Assembly: GCA_003577005.1 (NCBI GenBank)
Contig: QEUW01000147.1
Coordinates: 1 to 17,338, forward strand
DNA length: 17,338 nucleotides
Origin: Chloroflexota bacterium
GTDB taxonomy: Bacteria > Chloroflexota > Anaerolineae > Caldilineales > Caldilineaceae
Direction of reading: 5' to 3'
The notes under the pieces are model-generated. The model saw only the letters and a list, made by a program, of their open reading frames with translations. It searched no databases and was not told the DNA's origin. Shown one piece after another: positions 6,511 through 16,109 of the stretch; positions within the stretch are counted from its first letter, which is position 1, and each line of letters opens with the position of its first letter. A program made the position numbers and the translations under genes.

Positions 6511-6548
6511 GACGATAGACAGTCGACGATAGCCCACTGTCCATCGTC
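6511..6548. repeat. Stem-loop in thrH-flavodoxin gap with GACGATA units
   Basis: GACGATAGACAGT (6511-6523) and ACTGTCCATCGTC (6536-6548) pair over 12 of 13 positions around a 12-nt loop. The area also reads as loose tandem units (GACGACA GACGATA GACAGTC GACGATA). There is no U-run, so it is more likely an intercistronic repeat or mRNA-stabilising hairpin than an intrinsic terminator. Confidence 0.55.
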
Positions 6549-6557
6549 CAACTCAAC

Positions 6558-7079
6558 ATGAGCGCAATTGGTCTTTTCTACGGCAGCACAGACGGCCATA
6601 CGGCGATGGTGGCGCGACTGCTCCAACAGGCCTTTGGCGCGTGCGGGGTGACAGTTGAGCTATTTGATATCGCCGATTACTACCTGGAAGAGATGCTCGG
6701 CTTTGACCGGCTGATCCTCGGCGCGCCAACCTGGAATATCGGCCAGCTTCAGGCCGATTGGGAAGAGGTGCTGGACGAGTTCGATGCGCTCGATCTGAGC
6801 GGAAAAGAGGTGGCGCTCTTTGGGCTGGGTGACCAGGCGGGTTACCCCGACACCTTTGTCGACGCCCTCTTCTTTGTCGCCAACAGAGCACAGGAGCGGG
6901 GGGCCCGTCTCGTCGGCGCCTGGCCGACTGCGGGCTATCAATTTCGCCAGTCCTGGGCAGTTGTGGACGAACACTTTCTGGGGCTGGTGCTGGATGAACA
7001 CAACCAGCCCGAATTGACGCCGCAGCGGGTGGCCGCCTGGGTGACGCAGTTGTTGACGGAGTTTACTCACCTACGATGA
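6558..7079 (+). CDS. fldA: Flavodoxin, long-chain
   Basis: FMN-binding one-electron carrier of the cytoplasm. [15 protein letters not shown] (5-19) is the phosphate-binding loop, [15 protein letters not shown] (55-69) carries the first flavin-stacking Trp, and [16 protein letters not shown] (89-104) carries the second, Tyr-containing loop. Length 173, with the extra ~20-residue insertion of long-chain flavodoxins. It lies 56 bp after thrH, past a stem-loop, and its stop overlaps the next gene (ATGA). Possible partners include sulfite reductase or other reductases, but nothing in the window fixes one. No Fur-like site is evident upstream. Confidence 0.92.
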   Translation: MSAIGLFYGSTDGHTAMVARLLQQAFGACGVTVELFDIADYYLEEMLGFDRLILGAPTWNIGQLQADWEEVLDEFDALDLSGKEVALFGLGDQAGYPDTFVDALFFVANRAQERGARLVGAWPTAGYQFRQSWAVVDEHFLGLVLDEHNQPELTPQRVAAWVTQLLTEFTHLR

Positions 7080-7549
7080 CCATCAAACAAAAAGACGCTC
7101 AACCTACCCCAACCCTGTGGGAGAGCCTGGTAAGCCCGGCAGGCTACATCCTGGCCGTTTCGTACCCGGTGCTGGCTATCTCAACCGGTTTTCGCGCCGG
7201 TTATCAGTTGTGCTGCAAAGAAGGGGTCACCGACTATTTCCCGCCGCTCATGAGCGCCGTCGCCGCCCTCTGCTATCTGAGCGCAACCATTGGCTTCGCC
7301 TATCGCCGCCGCTGGACCTGGTGGCTTTCGGTGCTGGTATTGGGCTTTGAAACCGCCATGACGCTGCTCATCGGCACTTGGAGCCTCATCGACCCCCAAA
7401 CGGTGGGACACACGGTCTGGCGCCACTTTGGCGAAGATTACGGCTACTTTCCCCTCTTCCAGCCGCTGATTGGTCTCCTCTGGCTGCTCTGGCCGGGGAC
7501 GCGGATGCTTTATAGGTTTTCATCCCTGGATGAGCGCAGAACGATGTAG
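7076..7549 (+). CDS. Four-helix membrane protein of unknown function
   Basis: 157 residues. The ATG overlaps the flavodoxin stop, so the two are probably co-translated. Four hydrophobic stretches are visible: ~24-42 ([19 protein letters not shown]), ~57-76 ([20 protein letters not shown]), ~81-103 ([19 protein letters not shown] region) and ~127-145 ([18 protein letters not shown]). A Cys pair (QLCCKEG, ~46-47) follows the first helix, and the short loops are charged (YRRR before helix 3), suggesting both ends are inside. I do not recognise the family. Coupling to a flavodoxin hints at a redox or membrane-electron-transfer setting, but this is inference only. Confidence 0.7.
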   Translation: MTIKQKDAQPTPTLWESLVSPAGYILAVSYPVLAISTGFRAGYQLCCKEGVTDYFPPLMSAVAALCYLSATIGFAYRRRWTWWLSVLVLGFETAMTLLIGTWSLIDPQTVGHTVWRHFGEDYGYFPLFQPLIGLLWLLWPGTRMLYRFSSLDERRTM

Positions 7550-7644
7550 CGGCTAGTTTGCCACGTACAAGCGTGGAACCAAACGCTCAAACAACCAGTT
7601 TAACGGATAGTGCGTCCTTCTTCCCCGAAAAAAGAGCGACCGCT

Positions 7645-7845
7645 ATGCCCGATTACCCTTCAAGCTGGCCCCGCTTGCTGCTGTGGGTCGTGATCCTATT
7701 GCTGGCTGTTGGTCTTACGCTGGCATCGTTACGCATCCTCCGCCCGCCATTTTGTCGCTATCTCTGTACCCAGGAGCCTTGTCCGCCAGGATATTGCCGC
7801 TTGGGGTCGAATGGGTCGATATCTACGAGCGCGACGCACCCATGA
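7645..7845 (+). CDS. Possible small single-pass membrane protein, Cys-rich (doubtful)
   Basis: 66-codon frame from ATG 7645. It has one strong hydrophobic helix (LLLWVVILLLAVGLTLASL, about residues 11-29) followed by a four-Cys patch CRYLCTQEPCPPGYC. A weak AAAGAG lies ~10 bases upstream. The reading could continue after a frame change into LPLGVEWVDIYERDAPMKR in the neighbouring frame, which also looks protein-like and runs into the end of the convergent minus-strand gene. It may therefore be a frameshifted remnant of a longer anchored protein, or chance. An earlier in-frame start at 7558 adds only low-complexity sequence. Confidence 0.3.
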   Translation: MPDYPSSWPRLLLWVVILLLAVGLTLASLRILRPPFCRYLCTQEPCPPGYCRLGSNGSISTSATHP

Positions 7846-7869
7846 AGAGAAGCCAGTTGCTGGGGATTT

Positions 7870-9081
7870 TCATCTTTGAGCAGGGTACAGGCGGGTGGTT
7901 TCGTGATGGCCGCATGGTCCAGATGCGGGAGTTTCATCAAACCGAATCTCCATGGCGGCCAATTCCTCTACCAGTTGGGTAAAAGCGCTCCCGGTGATGA
8001 GTTGTTCGGGGGTGATCAACCCGGTGCCGGCTAGTTCATTGCGCGCCACCATGCGGGCGACAATGGCAGCGGTGAATGCCGTCACACGGGCCATCGAGGT
8101 AAAGCCCAGCGCCTCATCGTAGCGATCCACCATCTCTGCCGTCCGCATCATGCGCCGGCCCTCTTCTTCGCCAATCACATCGACCCGCATCAGCGTCAGA
8201 TCACGGTCGCTTTCGGTCATTTGCACCGCCGGGTAAAGCAGGGCGTCGAGCACGCGCTTGGGTGAGATGAATGCGCCATCCACGTCGATGGGTTCGTCGC
8301 TGAGCAGCCCCAGATCCTTGAGCACGGTCACCTTGGCGGCGAAACCGGGCCAGCGGATCGTCTTCTGGGTACCGGTTTTGAGGTTGCGCAGCGCATCCAG
8401 TTCCAGCAGCCAGGGGACAAAGCCCTCATGCCAGGCTTCCACTTCTCCCACGCCGTCGAAATGAATCAACTCGACCCCTGAATAGCGCGGGACGCTCACG
8501 AGTTGGCCGTCCTCAACCATAAAAGCATTATAAGGCCGTAAGGGCAGCCGCCGGCCGCCAAAGACGATCTTGTAGCCTAGCGGCGGCTCCGGCTGAACGG
8601 GGATACCGCCGCATTTGATATGCAACTCCTCCACCCGGTCCATCTGTTCGGCCAGATGGCGAGCCATAATCTCGGTCAGCCCGGGTTCAACACCACACCC
8701 CGGGATGACAAGGACGCCCGCCTCTTGCGCCTCGCGCCGGAGCGACTCGACCTGGTCGGGCGCAGGCCAGCTCAGATCAACCCAGGGACGATGCTCGGCC
8801 AGGGCAGCGCGCAGCCCCGTGGCAATGATGGCGCCCGGCAGCGCGGCGATCACGACGTCGTGGTCGCGAATCAGGCGTGTGGTCGCATTCCACTGGTTGA
8901 GGTCAACTGCCCGGAGCGAAAGCCGGTCGAAACCAGGTAGGCGCGCAAGTTTGGATTGGGCTGCCTCCAGTTGTGCAAAACTCAGATCGGCTAAGGTGAC
9001 GCGCTGCACTTCCCGATCTTGCAGCGCATTGTAGGCCGCGGCCGGCCCCATCAATCCACTGCCAAGTACGAGCATCCTCAT
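7870..9081 (-). CDS. Saccharopine dehydrogenase-family oxidoreductase
   Basis: 403-residue NAD(P)-dependent enzyme. The N-terminal Rossmann motif is MLVLGSGLMGPAAAYNAL (3-20), followed by VTLADLS (second strand with acidic residue) and DVVIAALPGAI (~74-84), then the family's VIPGCGVEPGLTEIMA segment (~123-139). The closest recognisable groups are lysine 6-dehydrogenase, saccharopine reductase and related LYS9-like proteins acting on amino acids, and I cannot separate these by eye. Start ATG 9081 is preceded by AAGGGGAG six bases upstream. It follows hsp33 by 33 bp and is probably in the same transcript, an association without an obvious functional link. The C-terminal ~20 residues (HHETTRLYPAQR) look non-conserved. 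Confidence 0.85.
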   Translation of the reverse strand: MRMLVLGSGLMGPAAAYNALQDREVQRVTLADLSFAQLEAAQSKLARLPGFDRLSLRAVDLNQWNATTRLIRDHDVVIAALPGAIIATGLRAALAEHRPWVDLSWPAPDQVESLRREAQEAGVLVIPGCGVEPGLTEIMARHLAEQMDRVEELHIKCGGIPVQPEPPLGYKIVFGGRRLPLRPYNAFMVEDGQLVSVPRYSGVELIHFDGVGEVEAWHEGFVPWLLELDALRNLKTGTQKTIRWPGFAAKVTVLKDLGLLSDEPIDVDGAFISPKRVLDALLYPAVQMTESDRDLTLMRVDVIGEEEGRRMMRTAEMVDRYDEALGFTSMARVTAFTAAIVARMVARNELAGTGLITPEQLITGSAFTQLVEELAAMEIRFDETPASGPCGHHETTRLYPAQR

Positions 9082-9114
9082 GAAACACTCCCCTTTCTGA
9101 ATTTTGCACTCCAG

Positions 9115-9996
9115 TTACCGCTCTAATTTATCCAAAATGGTTTCGAGCGCCTCACGGCCAAAGACATAGCGCTCGCCGCAGAAGTGGCAGTCGACCACGG
9201 CCTGCCCTTCGGCAATGAGATGCTCGAGCTCGGCCCGGCCGAGGGTGATAAGCGCCTGTTCGGAGCGCTCCCAACTGCAACCGCATTCAAAACGCAAAGG
9301 GTGTTCTTCCAGCACTTCGTAAGGCACCCCGGCAAAGAGCTGGGCGAGGACTGTCGCCGGTGTTTCGCCGGCGGCAAACAGTTCTGCCAGCGGGGCCATA
9401 TCGTCGAGCCGTTCGGCCAGGTCGCGCAGCGTGGTCAAGTCCTGGCTGGGCAGCGCATCCAGCAACAAGCCGCCAGCAGCGACCAGTTCGCCTTCGGGGT
9501 TGAGTTTGACGCCGATCTCGACCAGGGCGGTAACCTGTTCCGAGTGGTGGAGATAGTACATCAGATCGCTGTCGAGATACCCCGTCTGCAGTGGAACAAC
9601 CCCTTCGTAAAGCTCTTTGAGCCGCAGGTCTTTGACGACCGTAAGCAACCCTAGATTGCCCAGAGTTTGCGCGGTATCCATCGGGTTGGATGCAACCACA
9701 TCCGGTACCGCGACATAGCCGCGTACACGCCCGTAGCTATCGCCTTCGGCGACCAATTTCTGCAGCGGGCCATTGGCGTCCACCTTCAATGCTACCCGTT
9801 GTTGCACCTTTAGCTGCGCACCCAGCAGCGCGGCTGCCGTCAGCCCATAGCCCAGCGCCACTGTCGCCGCCGGGCTTGCCTGCTGTCGGCGCTGCGCTTC
9901 GGTAACCAGGCCAGTGGTGAGGCAGGCCAGCCCGCGCACCCCCGCCTCTTTGGCCAGAACCCGCACCATGATATCGGAATGATTCTCGTTGTTCAT
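9115..9996 (-). CDS. hslO: Hsp33 redox-regulated chaperone
   Basis: Cytosolic holdase switched on by oxidation of a zinc-bound cysteine centre. The N-terminal fold is typical (VRVLAKEAGVRGLA, then ATVALGYGLTAAALLGAQLK). The C-terminal zinc centre is complete: CGC at 238-240 and CHFC at 270-273, the canonical CxC-X27-32-CxxC. Length 293 is normal. A TATAAT -10 box ends eight bases before the ATG, so transcription should begin at or next to the A of ATG 9996. The message would then be essentially leaderless, and the lack of a Shine-Dalgarno site fits. An alternative start at Met10 has no ribosome-binding site either. Confidence 0.94.
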   Translation of the reverse strand: MNNENHSDIMVRVLAKEAGVRGLACLTTGLVTEAQRRQQASPAATVALGYGLTAAALLGAQLKVQQRVALKVDANGPLQKLVAEGDSYGRVRGYVAVPDVVASNPMDTAQTLGNLGLLTVVKDLRLKELYEGVVPLQTGYLDSDLMYYLHHSEQVTALVEIGVKLNPEGELVAAGGLLLDALPSQDLTTLRDLAERLDDMAPLAELFAAGETPATVLAQLFAGVPYEVLEEHPLRFECGCSWERSEQALITLGRAELEHLIAEGQAVVDCHFCGERYVFGREALETILDKLER

Positions 9997-10003
9997 GATC
10001 CCT

Positions 10004-10033
10004 ATTATACCGCAAAAAGATCGTGTCTGTCAC
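10004..10033 (-). promoter_or_regulatory. hsp33 promoter, placing +1 at the start codon
   Basis: Minus strand: GTGACA (10033-10028, 5/6 to the -35 consensus), 18-bp spacer, perfect TATAAT (10009-10004). Seven bases separate the -10 from the ATG, so +1 is predicted at the start codon. AGGG in this gap would be too close and upstream of +1 to serve as a ribosome-binding site. Confidence 0.65.
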
Positions 10034-10075
10034 AGCGTAGGAAACGCTTGGGTGCATCCAGAATAAGGGGCGAGG

Positions 10076-10145
10076 AGGTGACGGTCACCTGGGTGTGCGC
10101 GCATCCTTGGTATCCATAGGTGCTGGCGCCTAGTGACCGTCACCT
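10076..10145. promoter_or_regulatory. Twin palindromic operator candidates GTGAC-S-GTCAC
   Basis: AGGTGACGGTCACCT (10076-10090) is a perfect 7-1-7 palindrome. AGTGACCGTCACCT (10132-10145) repeats it with a 5-1-5 core. The flanking CTGGG is also shared. Their centres are 55 bp apart, and the second lies ~34 bp upstream of the -35 of the ABC operon promoter. This is the pattern of a dimeric regulator binding two sites, probably the inositol-pathway regulator, or one that also reads hsp33 on the other side. The rest of the hsp33-ABC gap (9997-10396) is covered by the neighbouring promoter, hairpin and leader entries. Confidence 0.6.
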
Positions 10146-10170
10146 GGGGCGCGAACATTTCGGACGCCCC
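10146..10170. other. GC-rich hairpin upstream of the ABC operon promoter
   Basis: GGGGCG (10146-10151) pairs with CGCCCC (10165-10170), and inside it CGAA pairs with TTCG across a CAT loop, leaving a GA bulge. It adjoins the second palindrome and ends nine bases before the -35 box. It could insulate against read-through or be part of the operator. There is no U-run on either strand. Confidence 0.4.
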
Positions 10171-10178
10171 CGAAACGC

Positions 10179-10207
10179 TTGACAGCCCTGTCGCTTTATG
10201 TTATGTT
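10179..10207 (+). promoter_or_regulatory. Sigma70-like promoter of the ABC importer operon
   Basis: Perfect TTGACA (10179-10184), 17-bp spacer, TATGTT (10202-10207, 4/6). The expected +1 is near 10214-10215, leaving a ~180-nt leader before the binding-protein ATG. The leader contains a copy of the TTTGG..TGTCCAG motif (10320-10340) and an open frame from ATG 10215. Confidence 0.65.
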
Positions 10208-10319
10208 CGCCATAATGTGCCCTATATCGGCGCCACTAACCTTTTGGACCGCTGCTGGCTCTCATAAGAGAGATGAGCAGGGTAAGCACAAGCAACAACC
10301 GTATCTAGATTTCCCATCC

Positions 10320-10340
10320 GTTTGGTCCTGGCCTGTCCAG
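10320..10340 (+). repeat. Copy 1 of transporter-gene leader motif
   Basis: GTTTGGTCCTGGCCTGTCCAG-type element about 57 bases before the binding-protein ATG (start 10320, key parts TTTGG, GGCCTG, TCCAG). It is similar to elements before the permease and ATPase genes. It lacks the TTAGGG-AG tail found in the other two. Confidence 0.5.
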
Positions 10341-10396
10341 TCCAAAATATGACGTGCAGTTCATCGCTGTTTGCTACACCAAAGGAGAGATGAGCC

Positions 10397-11413
<1,017 letters not shown>

Positions 11414-11418
11414 ATTGA

Positions 11419-11480
11419 AAAGCGGTTGGCGCTCTGCACCCTCTGTGCTCGCACAGAGGGTGCAGAGCGCCAACCGCTTT
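11419..11480. repeat. Perfect 30-bp inverted repeat between binding-protein and permease genes
   Basis: Bases 11419-11448 are the exact reverse complement of 11451-11480, separated by two bases (in practice a ~28-bp stem with a 4-6 nt loop). The centre reads CTCTGTG..CACAGAG. It begins five bases after the stop codon of the binding-protein gene. GGGTTCGG follows, not a U-run. As RNA it would be a very stable block to 3' exonucleases and could make the upstream gene more abundant than the downstream ones. It may also be a mobile-type repeat. Confidence 0.85.
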
Positions 11481-11508
11481 GGGTTCGGCTTGGTCCAAAT
11501 TAGGGGAG
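11476..11508 (+). repeat. Copy 2 of transporter-gene leader motif
   Basis: GCTTTGG at 11476, then CGGCTTGGTCCA and TTAGGGGAG ending at 11508. It abuts the 30-bp inverted repeat and includes the permease ribosome-binding site. It aligns with copy 3 (12780-12810) over nearly its whole length, with two single-base gaps and about six substitutions. Confidence 0.6.
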
Positions 11509-11518
11509 GCTGCGTGTT

Positions 11519-12568
11519 ATGGCAACGACAACGGTCCCGGAGCAGCGTGATGAGCGCATGGTCGAGGCGGGGTTAGTCAAACGGTTACTGACCCGGCCAG
11601 AACTGGGCGCAGTGGCCGGGACGATCCTGGTATGGCTCTATTTCGCCGTTGTGGCGCCGGTCGGCTTTCTGAGCCTGCGCGGGACGGCCAGCTATCTCGA
11701 GGTGGCGTCGCACATCGGCATCCTGGCGGTGGCGGTGGCGCTCTTGATGATCGGCGGCGAATTTGACCTCTCGGTCGGTTCGATGATTGGCTTCAGCGGC
11801 GTGATCATAGCCATCCTTGGCTCAGTCTCTGGCATCCCGCTCTATCTTGGTGCGCTCGTGTCGCTCGCCTTTGCTCTGGCCGTGGGCTTCATCAATGGCT
11901 ACATGGTGATTCGCACCCGGCTGCCCTCGTTTATCATCACGCTGGGCAGCCTCTTTATCATTCGCGGGTTGACGATTGCCTTTACCCGCGCCATGACCGG
12001 GCGCACCCAGATCGGCAGCCTGGATCGGGCGCCCGGCTACGAGGCGCTGAATGCGCTCTTTGGCTCCAGTCTCCCCATCGCCGGGGCGAACTTTCCCATT
12101 TCGATCCTGTGGTGGATTTTGGTGGCCGCGCTGGCCACCTGGGTGCTGCTGCGCACGCAGATCGGCAACTGGATCTTTGGCGCCGGCGGCGACCCAAACG
12201 CCGCGCGCAATGTCGGCGTCCCGGTGGACCGGCTCAAGATCGGTCTCTTTATGGCAACCGCTTTTGCCGCCTGGCTGGTAGCGACGATCCAGGTGACCGT
12301 GGTAAAATCGGCAGATACCTTGCGCGGCGAACGTCAGGAGTTTATCGCCATCATCGCCGTCGTCATCGGCGGCACGCTGCTCACGGGTGGCTACGGCTCC
12401 GCCATCGGCGCCGTCTTCGGAGCGCTCATCTTTGGCATGGTGCGGCAGGGCATCGTCTTTGCCGGCGTGGACGCCGATTGGTTCCAGGTGTTCCTGGGTG
12501 CGATGTTGATCGTCGCCGTCTTGGTCAATAATTATATTCGCCAGACGGCGGAGAAGGCGCGGCGGTAA
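11519..12568 (+). CDS. Sugar (probably inositol) ABC importer, permease
   Basis: 349-residue integral membrane protein of the RbsC/BPD_transp_2 family, with about ten hydrophobic segments. The family signature [10 protein letters not shown] is at 79-88. The cytoplasmic coupling region is [19 protein letters not shown] (~216-234), followed by the invariant VPVDRLKIG. The short cytoplasmic N-terminus (1-27) is charged. GGGAGG lies nine bases before the ATG, within the shared leader motif. Only one permease gene is seen, so the channel is probably a homodimer. The stop is followed at once by the long CACAGAG-type inverted repeat. Confidence 0.92.
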   Translation: MATTTVPEQRDERMVEAGLVKRLLTRPELGAVAGTILVWLYFAVVAPVGFLSLRGTASYLEVASHIGILAVAVALLMIGGEFDLSVGSMIGFSGVIIAILGSVSGIPLYLGALVSLAFALAVGFINGYMVIRTRLPSFIITLGSLFIIRGLTIAFTRAMTGRTQIGSLDRAPGYEALNALFGSSLPIAGANFPISILWWILVAALATWVLLRTQIGNWIFGAGGDPNAARNVGVPVDRLKIGLFMATAFAAWLVATIQVTVVKSADTLRGERQEFIAIIAVVIGGTLLTGGYGSAIGAVFGALIFGMVRQGIVFAGVDADWFQVFLGAMLIVAVLVNNYIRQTAEKARR

Positions 12569-12780
12569 CAGCAGGAACACAGAGAACGCGGAGTTTTCAC
12601 AGAGATTTCACAGAGTACTTTTCTCTGTCTCTATCTTTGTAGATTCTTCAACGCAAAGACGCAGAGAAGCAAGGGCGCAAAGCTGTTGGTCGAACGCCTT
12701 CTTTGTGTCTCTGCATCTTTGCGCCTTTGCGTTAAAAGCCTCTGTGTTCTCTGTGGCCCTTTGTACTCTCTGTGTTGCTG
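12569..12780. repeat. Long imperfect inverted repeat built from CACAGAG / CGCAAAG units
   Basis: The 264-bp gap between permease and ATPase genes is mostly this element. Inner arms 12650-12682 and 12701-12733 share AACGCAAAG, CGCAGAG-like and GCGCAAAG units in opposite orientation around an 18-nt loop. The outer arms (from CAGCAGGAACACAGAGA at 12569 to TCTCTGTGTTGCTG ending 12780) also pair with interruptions. Units such as CACAGAG recur many times. This is a dispersed non-coding repeat type, not a gene. The ATPase frame stays open back to 12686 through it by chance. Confidence 0.75.
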
Positions 12781-12810
12781 CTTTGGCTCCGGCTTGTCCA
12801 GGTTAGGGAG
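12780..12810 (+). repeat. Copy 3 of transporter-gene leader motif
   Basis: GCTTTGG at 12780, CCGGCTTGTCCAG, then TTAGGGAG ending at 12810, some 22 bases before the ATPase ATG. It directly follows the long inverted repeat, just as copy 2 follows the 30-bp inverted repeat. Confidence 0.6.
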
Positions 12811-12832
12811 CTTTGAGAAGATTGGGGGGAGT

Positions 12833-13702
12833 ATGACAACAAATCATGGCACAATGCCCCTGCTCGAAGTGCGCAACATCTCTAAATATTTTGGCAGCGT
12901 CATCGCGTTACAAGATGTCTCGATAGCGGTCTATGCAGGCGAGGTGATGTGTCTGTTGGGCGACAATGGTGCCGGCAAGTCCACGCTGATCAAGATTCTC
13001 TCGGGCGTACACAAGCCCAGCGAAGGTGAGTATCTCGTGTCAGGCGAGCCGGTAGACTTTGAGTCGCCGCGCGATGCGCTGGACCTTGGCATCGCCACCG
13101 TTTACCAGGACCTGGCGATGATCCCGCTCATGAGCATCGCCCGCAATTTTTTCCTGGGCTCAGAGCCGACCAGCGGCTGGGGGCCATTTAAGCGCTTTGA
13201 CGTTGGCTATGCCAACCGGGTGGCCAAGGAAGAGCTGATGAAGATGGGCATCGACATCCGCGACCCATCGCAGCCGGTGGGGACATTGTCGGGCGGCGAG
13301 CGGCAGTCGGTGGCAATTGCGCGGGCGGTCTACTTTGGGGCCAAAGTTTTGATTCTGGACGAGCCGACGGCTGCCCTAGGCGTCAAACAGGCGGGCACGG
13401 TGTTGCGTTATGTTGCGCAGGCGCGAGCGCGCAATCTGGGCGTGATCTTTATCACCCACAATCCGCACCACGCTTACGCCGTGGGAGACCGCTTTACCAT
13501 CCTCAAACGCGGGCGCACGCTGGGAACGTTTACCCGCAGCGAGATCAGCCGCGAGGAGGTCGTGCGGCTCATGTCGGGCGCCGATGAACTGGATGCGCTG
13601 AGTCACGAACTCGAATTCCTCTCAGAACGCGACGCCCAGGATGCGCAGTTCAGCAGCGCATTGAGCCAGACTGAACTGGAGATGGCGGAGAAGTTGGATT
13701 GA
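12833..13702 (+). CDS. Sugar (probably inositol) ABC importer, ATPase (single-domain)
   Basis: 289-residue ATP-binding subunit. Walker A is GDNGAGKST (43-51), the Q-loop Gln is in VYQDLAM (~92), the signature is LSGGERQ (152-158), Walker B is VLILDEP (172-178) and the H-loop His is in ITHN (199). Most sugar ATPases of the RbsA/MglA type have two fused ATPase halves (~500 aa). This one has a single half and would have to dimerise, as in FrcA-like systems. The chosen ATG (12833) has GGGGGAG close upstream and starts the conserved [13 protein letters not shown] region eight residues in. Starts further upstream would translate the intergenic repeat. The C-terminal ~45 residues are acidic and non-conserved. 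Confidence 0.92.
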   Translation: MTTNHGTMPLLEVRNISKYFGSVIALQDVSIAVYAGEVMCLLGDNGAGKSTLIKILSGVHKPSEGEYLVSGEPVDFESPRDALDLGIATVYQDLAMIPLMSIARNFFLGSEPTSGWGPFKRFDVGYANRVAKEELMKMGIDIRDPSQPVGTLSGGERQSVAIARAVYFGAKVLILDEPTAALGVKQAGTVLRYVAQARARNLGVIFITHNPHHAYAVGDRFTILKRGRTLGTFTRSEISREEVVRLMSGADELDALSHELEFLSERDAQDAQFSSALSQTELEMAEKLD

Positions 13703-13715
13703 TGGAGTAAAGTCA

Positions 13716-13743
13716 CCAGAGCGTGGGGATCAGACCGCTCTGG
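13716..13743. terminator. Stem-loop after the ABC ATPase gene
   Basis: CCAGAGCG (13716-13723) and CGCTCTGG (13736-13743) form a perfect 8-bp stem with a 12-nt loop, beginning 13 bases after the stop codon. The following bases (CTGATATTACG) have no U-run, so termination would need Rho or be partial. It marks the likely end of the importer operon. Confidence 0.45.
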
Positions 13744-13800
13744 CTGATATTACGATAGATGGATGCCATTCTGCCCGGCGAAAATCTTCGTCGTTCAGCT

Positions 13801-14076
13801 TTAGTTGCCCTTTGAATAGACCGCGTGGTAACATTTGTCCGGTGTCGGGTGAGGGCGGCTCAGTAGTTCGGCAACCATCAAACTCGCGTCGGTTTGAGCA
13901 TCTTGCATAATTTGCGCAAGCCGATCAGGTTTAGCGCCGTTCTGTTGTTGCTCATTAGCACTTTGCTCGTAAGCTGCTAGTTCCTGCCGCAACATGTAGG
14001 CAATTATCTGCATCAATAGTAGTTTGTCAGATAGAGACAGGGTGCGGATTGACTTCAGTAATGTTTCCGAAATCAT
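13801..14076 (-). CDS. Small protein of unknown function, divergent from iolD (91 aa)
   Basis: ATG 14076 with AAAGGAG seven bases upstream, a strong ribosome-binding site. The frame also runs back antisense into iolD (to 14406), but that part is a shadow and the site fixes the start here. The N-terminal half (SETLLKSIRTLSLSDKLLLM and the helix after it) is a predicted amphipathic helical pair with the LSxxDKLxLMQ pattern seen in small antitoxin-like proteins of cyanobacteria and Chloroflexota. The middle is Gln/Asn-rich (EQSANEQQQNGAKPD). The tail PHPTPDKCYHAVYSKGN is unplaced. No toxin partner is visible next to it. It lies on the opposite strand to all neighbours, between the importer operon and iolD. 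Function unknown. Confidence 0.6.
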   Translation of the reverse strand: MISETLLKSIRTLSLSDKLLLMQIIAYMLRQELAAYEQSANEQQQNGAKPDRLAQIMQDAQTDASLMVAELLSRPHPTPDKCYHAVYSKGN

Positions 14077-14113
14077 AACAGCTCTCCTTTCAGGCTCACC
14101 AAGTGTACCAAAG

Positions 14114-14119
14114 TATAAT
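14114..14119 (+). promoter_or_regulatory. Probable -10 box of iolD
   Basis: Perfect TATAAT, 32 bases before the iolD ATG. No good -35 is present at 16-18 bp (TTTCAG lies ~21 bp away), so the promoter may depend on an activator. AAAGGAG (seven bases before ATG 14152) is the ribosome-binding site. The site shares a short gap with the oppositely directed small gene. Confidence 0.45.
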
Positions 14120-14151
14120 GCAAGACCCTCGCAGAGTAAAGGAGTGACGAG

Positions 14152-16038
<1,887 letters not shown>

Positions 16039-16109
16039 GCTTCTCTTTCGTGTCCCCGAAGATATGAAGCCGTGCTGCGGACGTTGATGGCGATTCTGGT
16101 CGATTGAGC

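Noticed and set aside
12686..12832. N-terminal extension of the ABC ATPase
   Set aside because: These 49 codons translate the intergenic inverted repeat. The conserved domain and ribosome-binding site support the ATG at 12833.
13716..13743. Classic intrinsic terminator
   Set aside because: The stem is good but no U-run follows, so it is only a tentative terminator.
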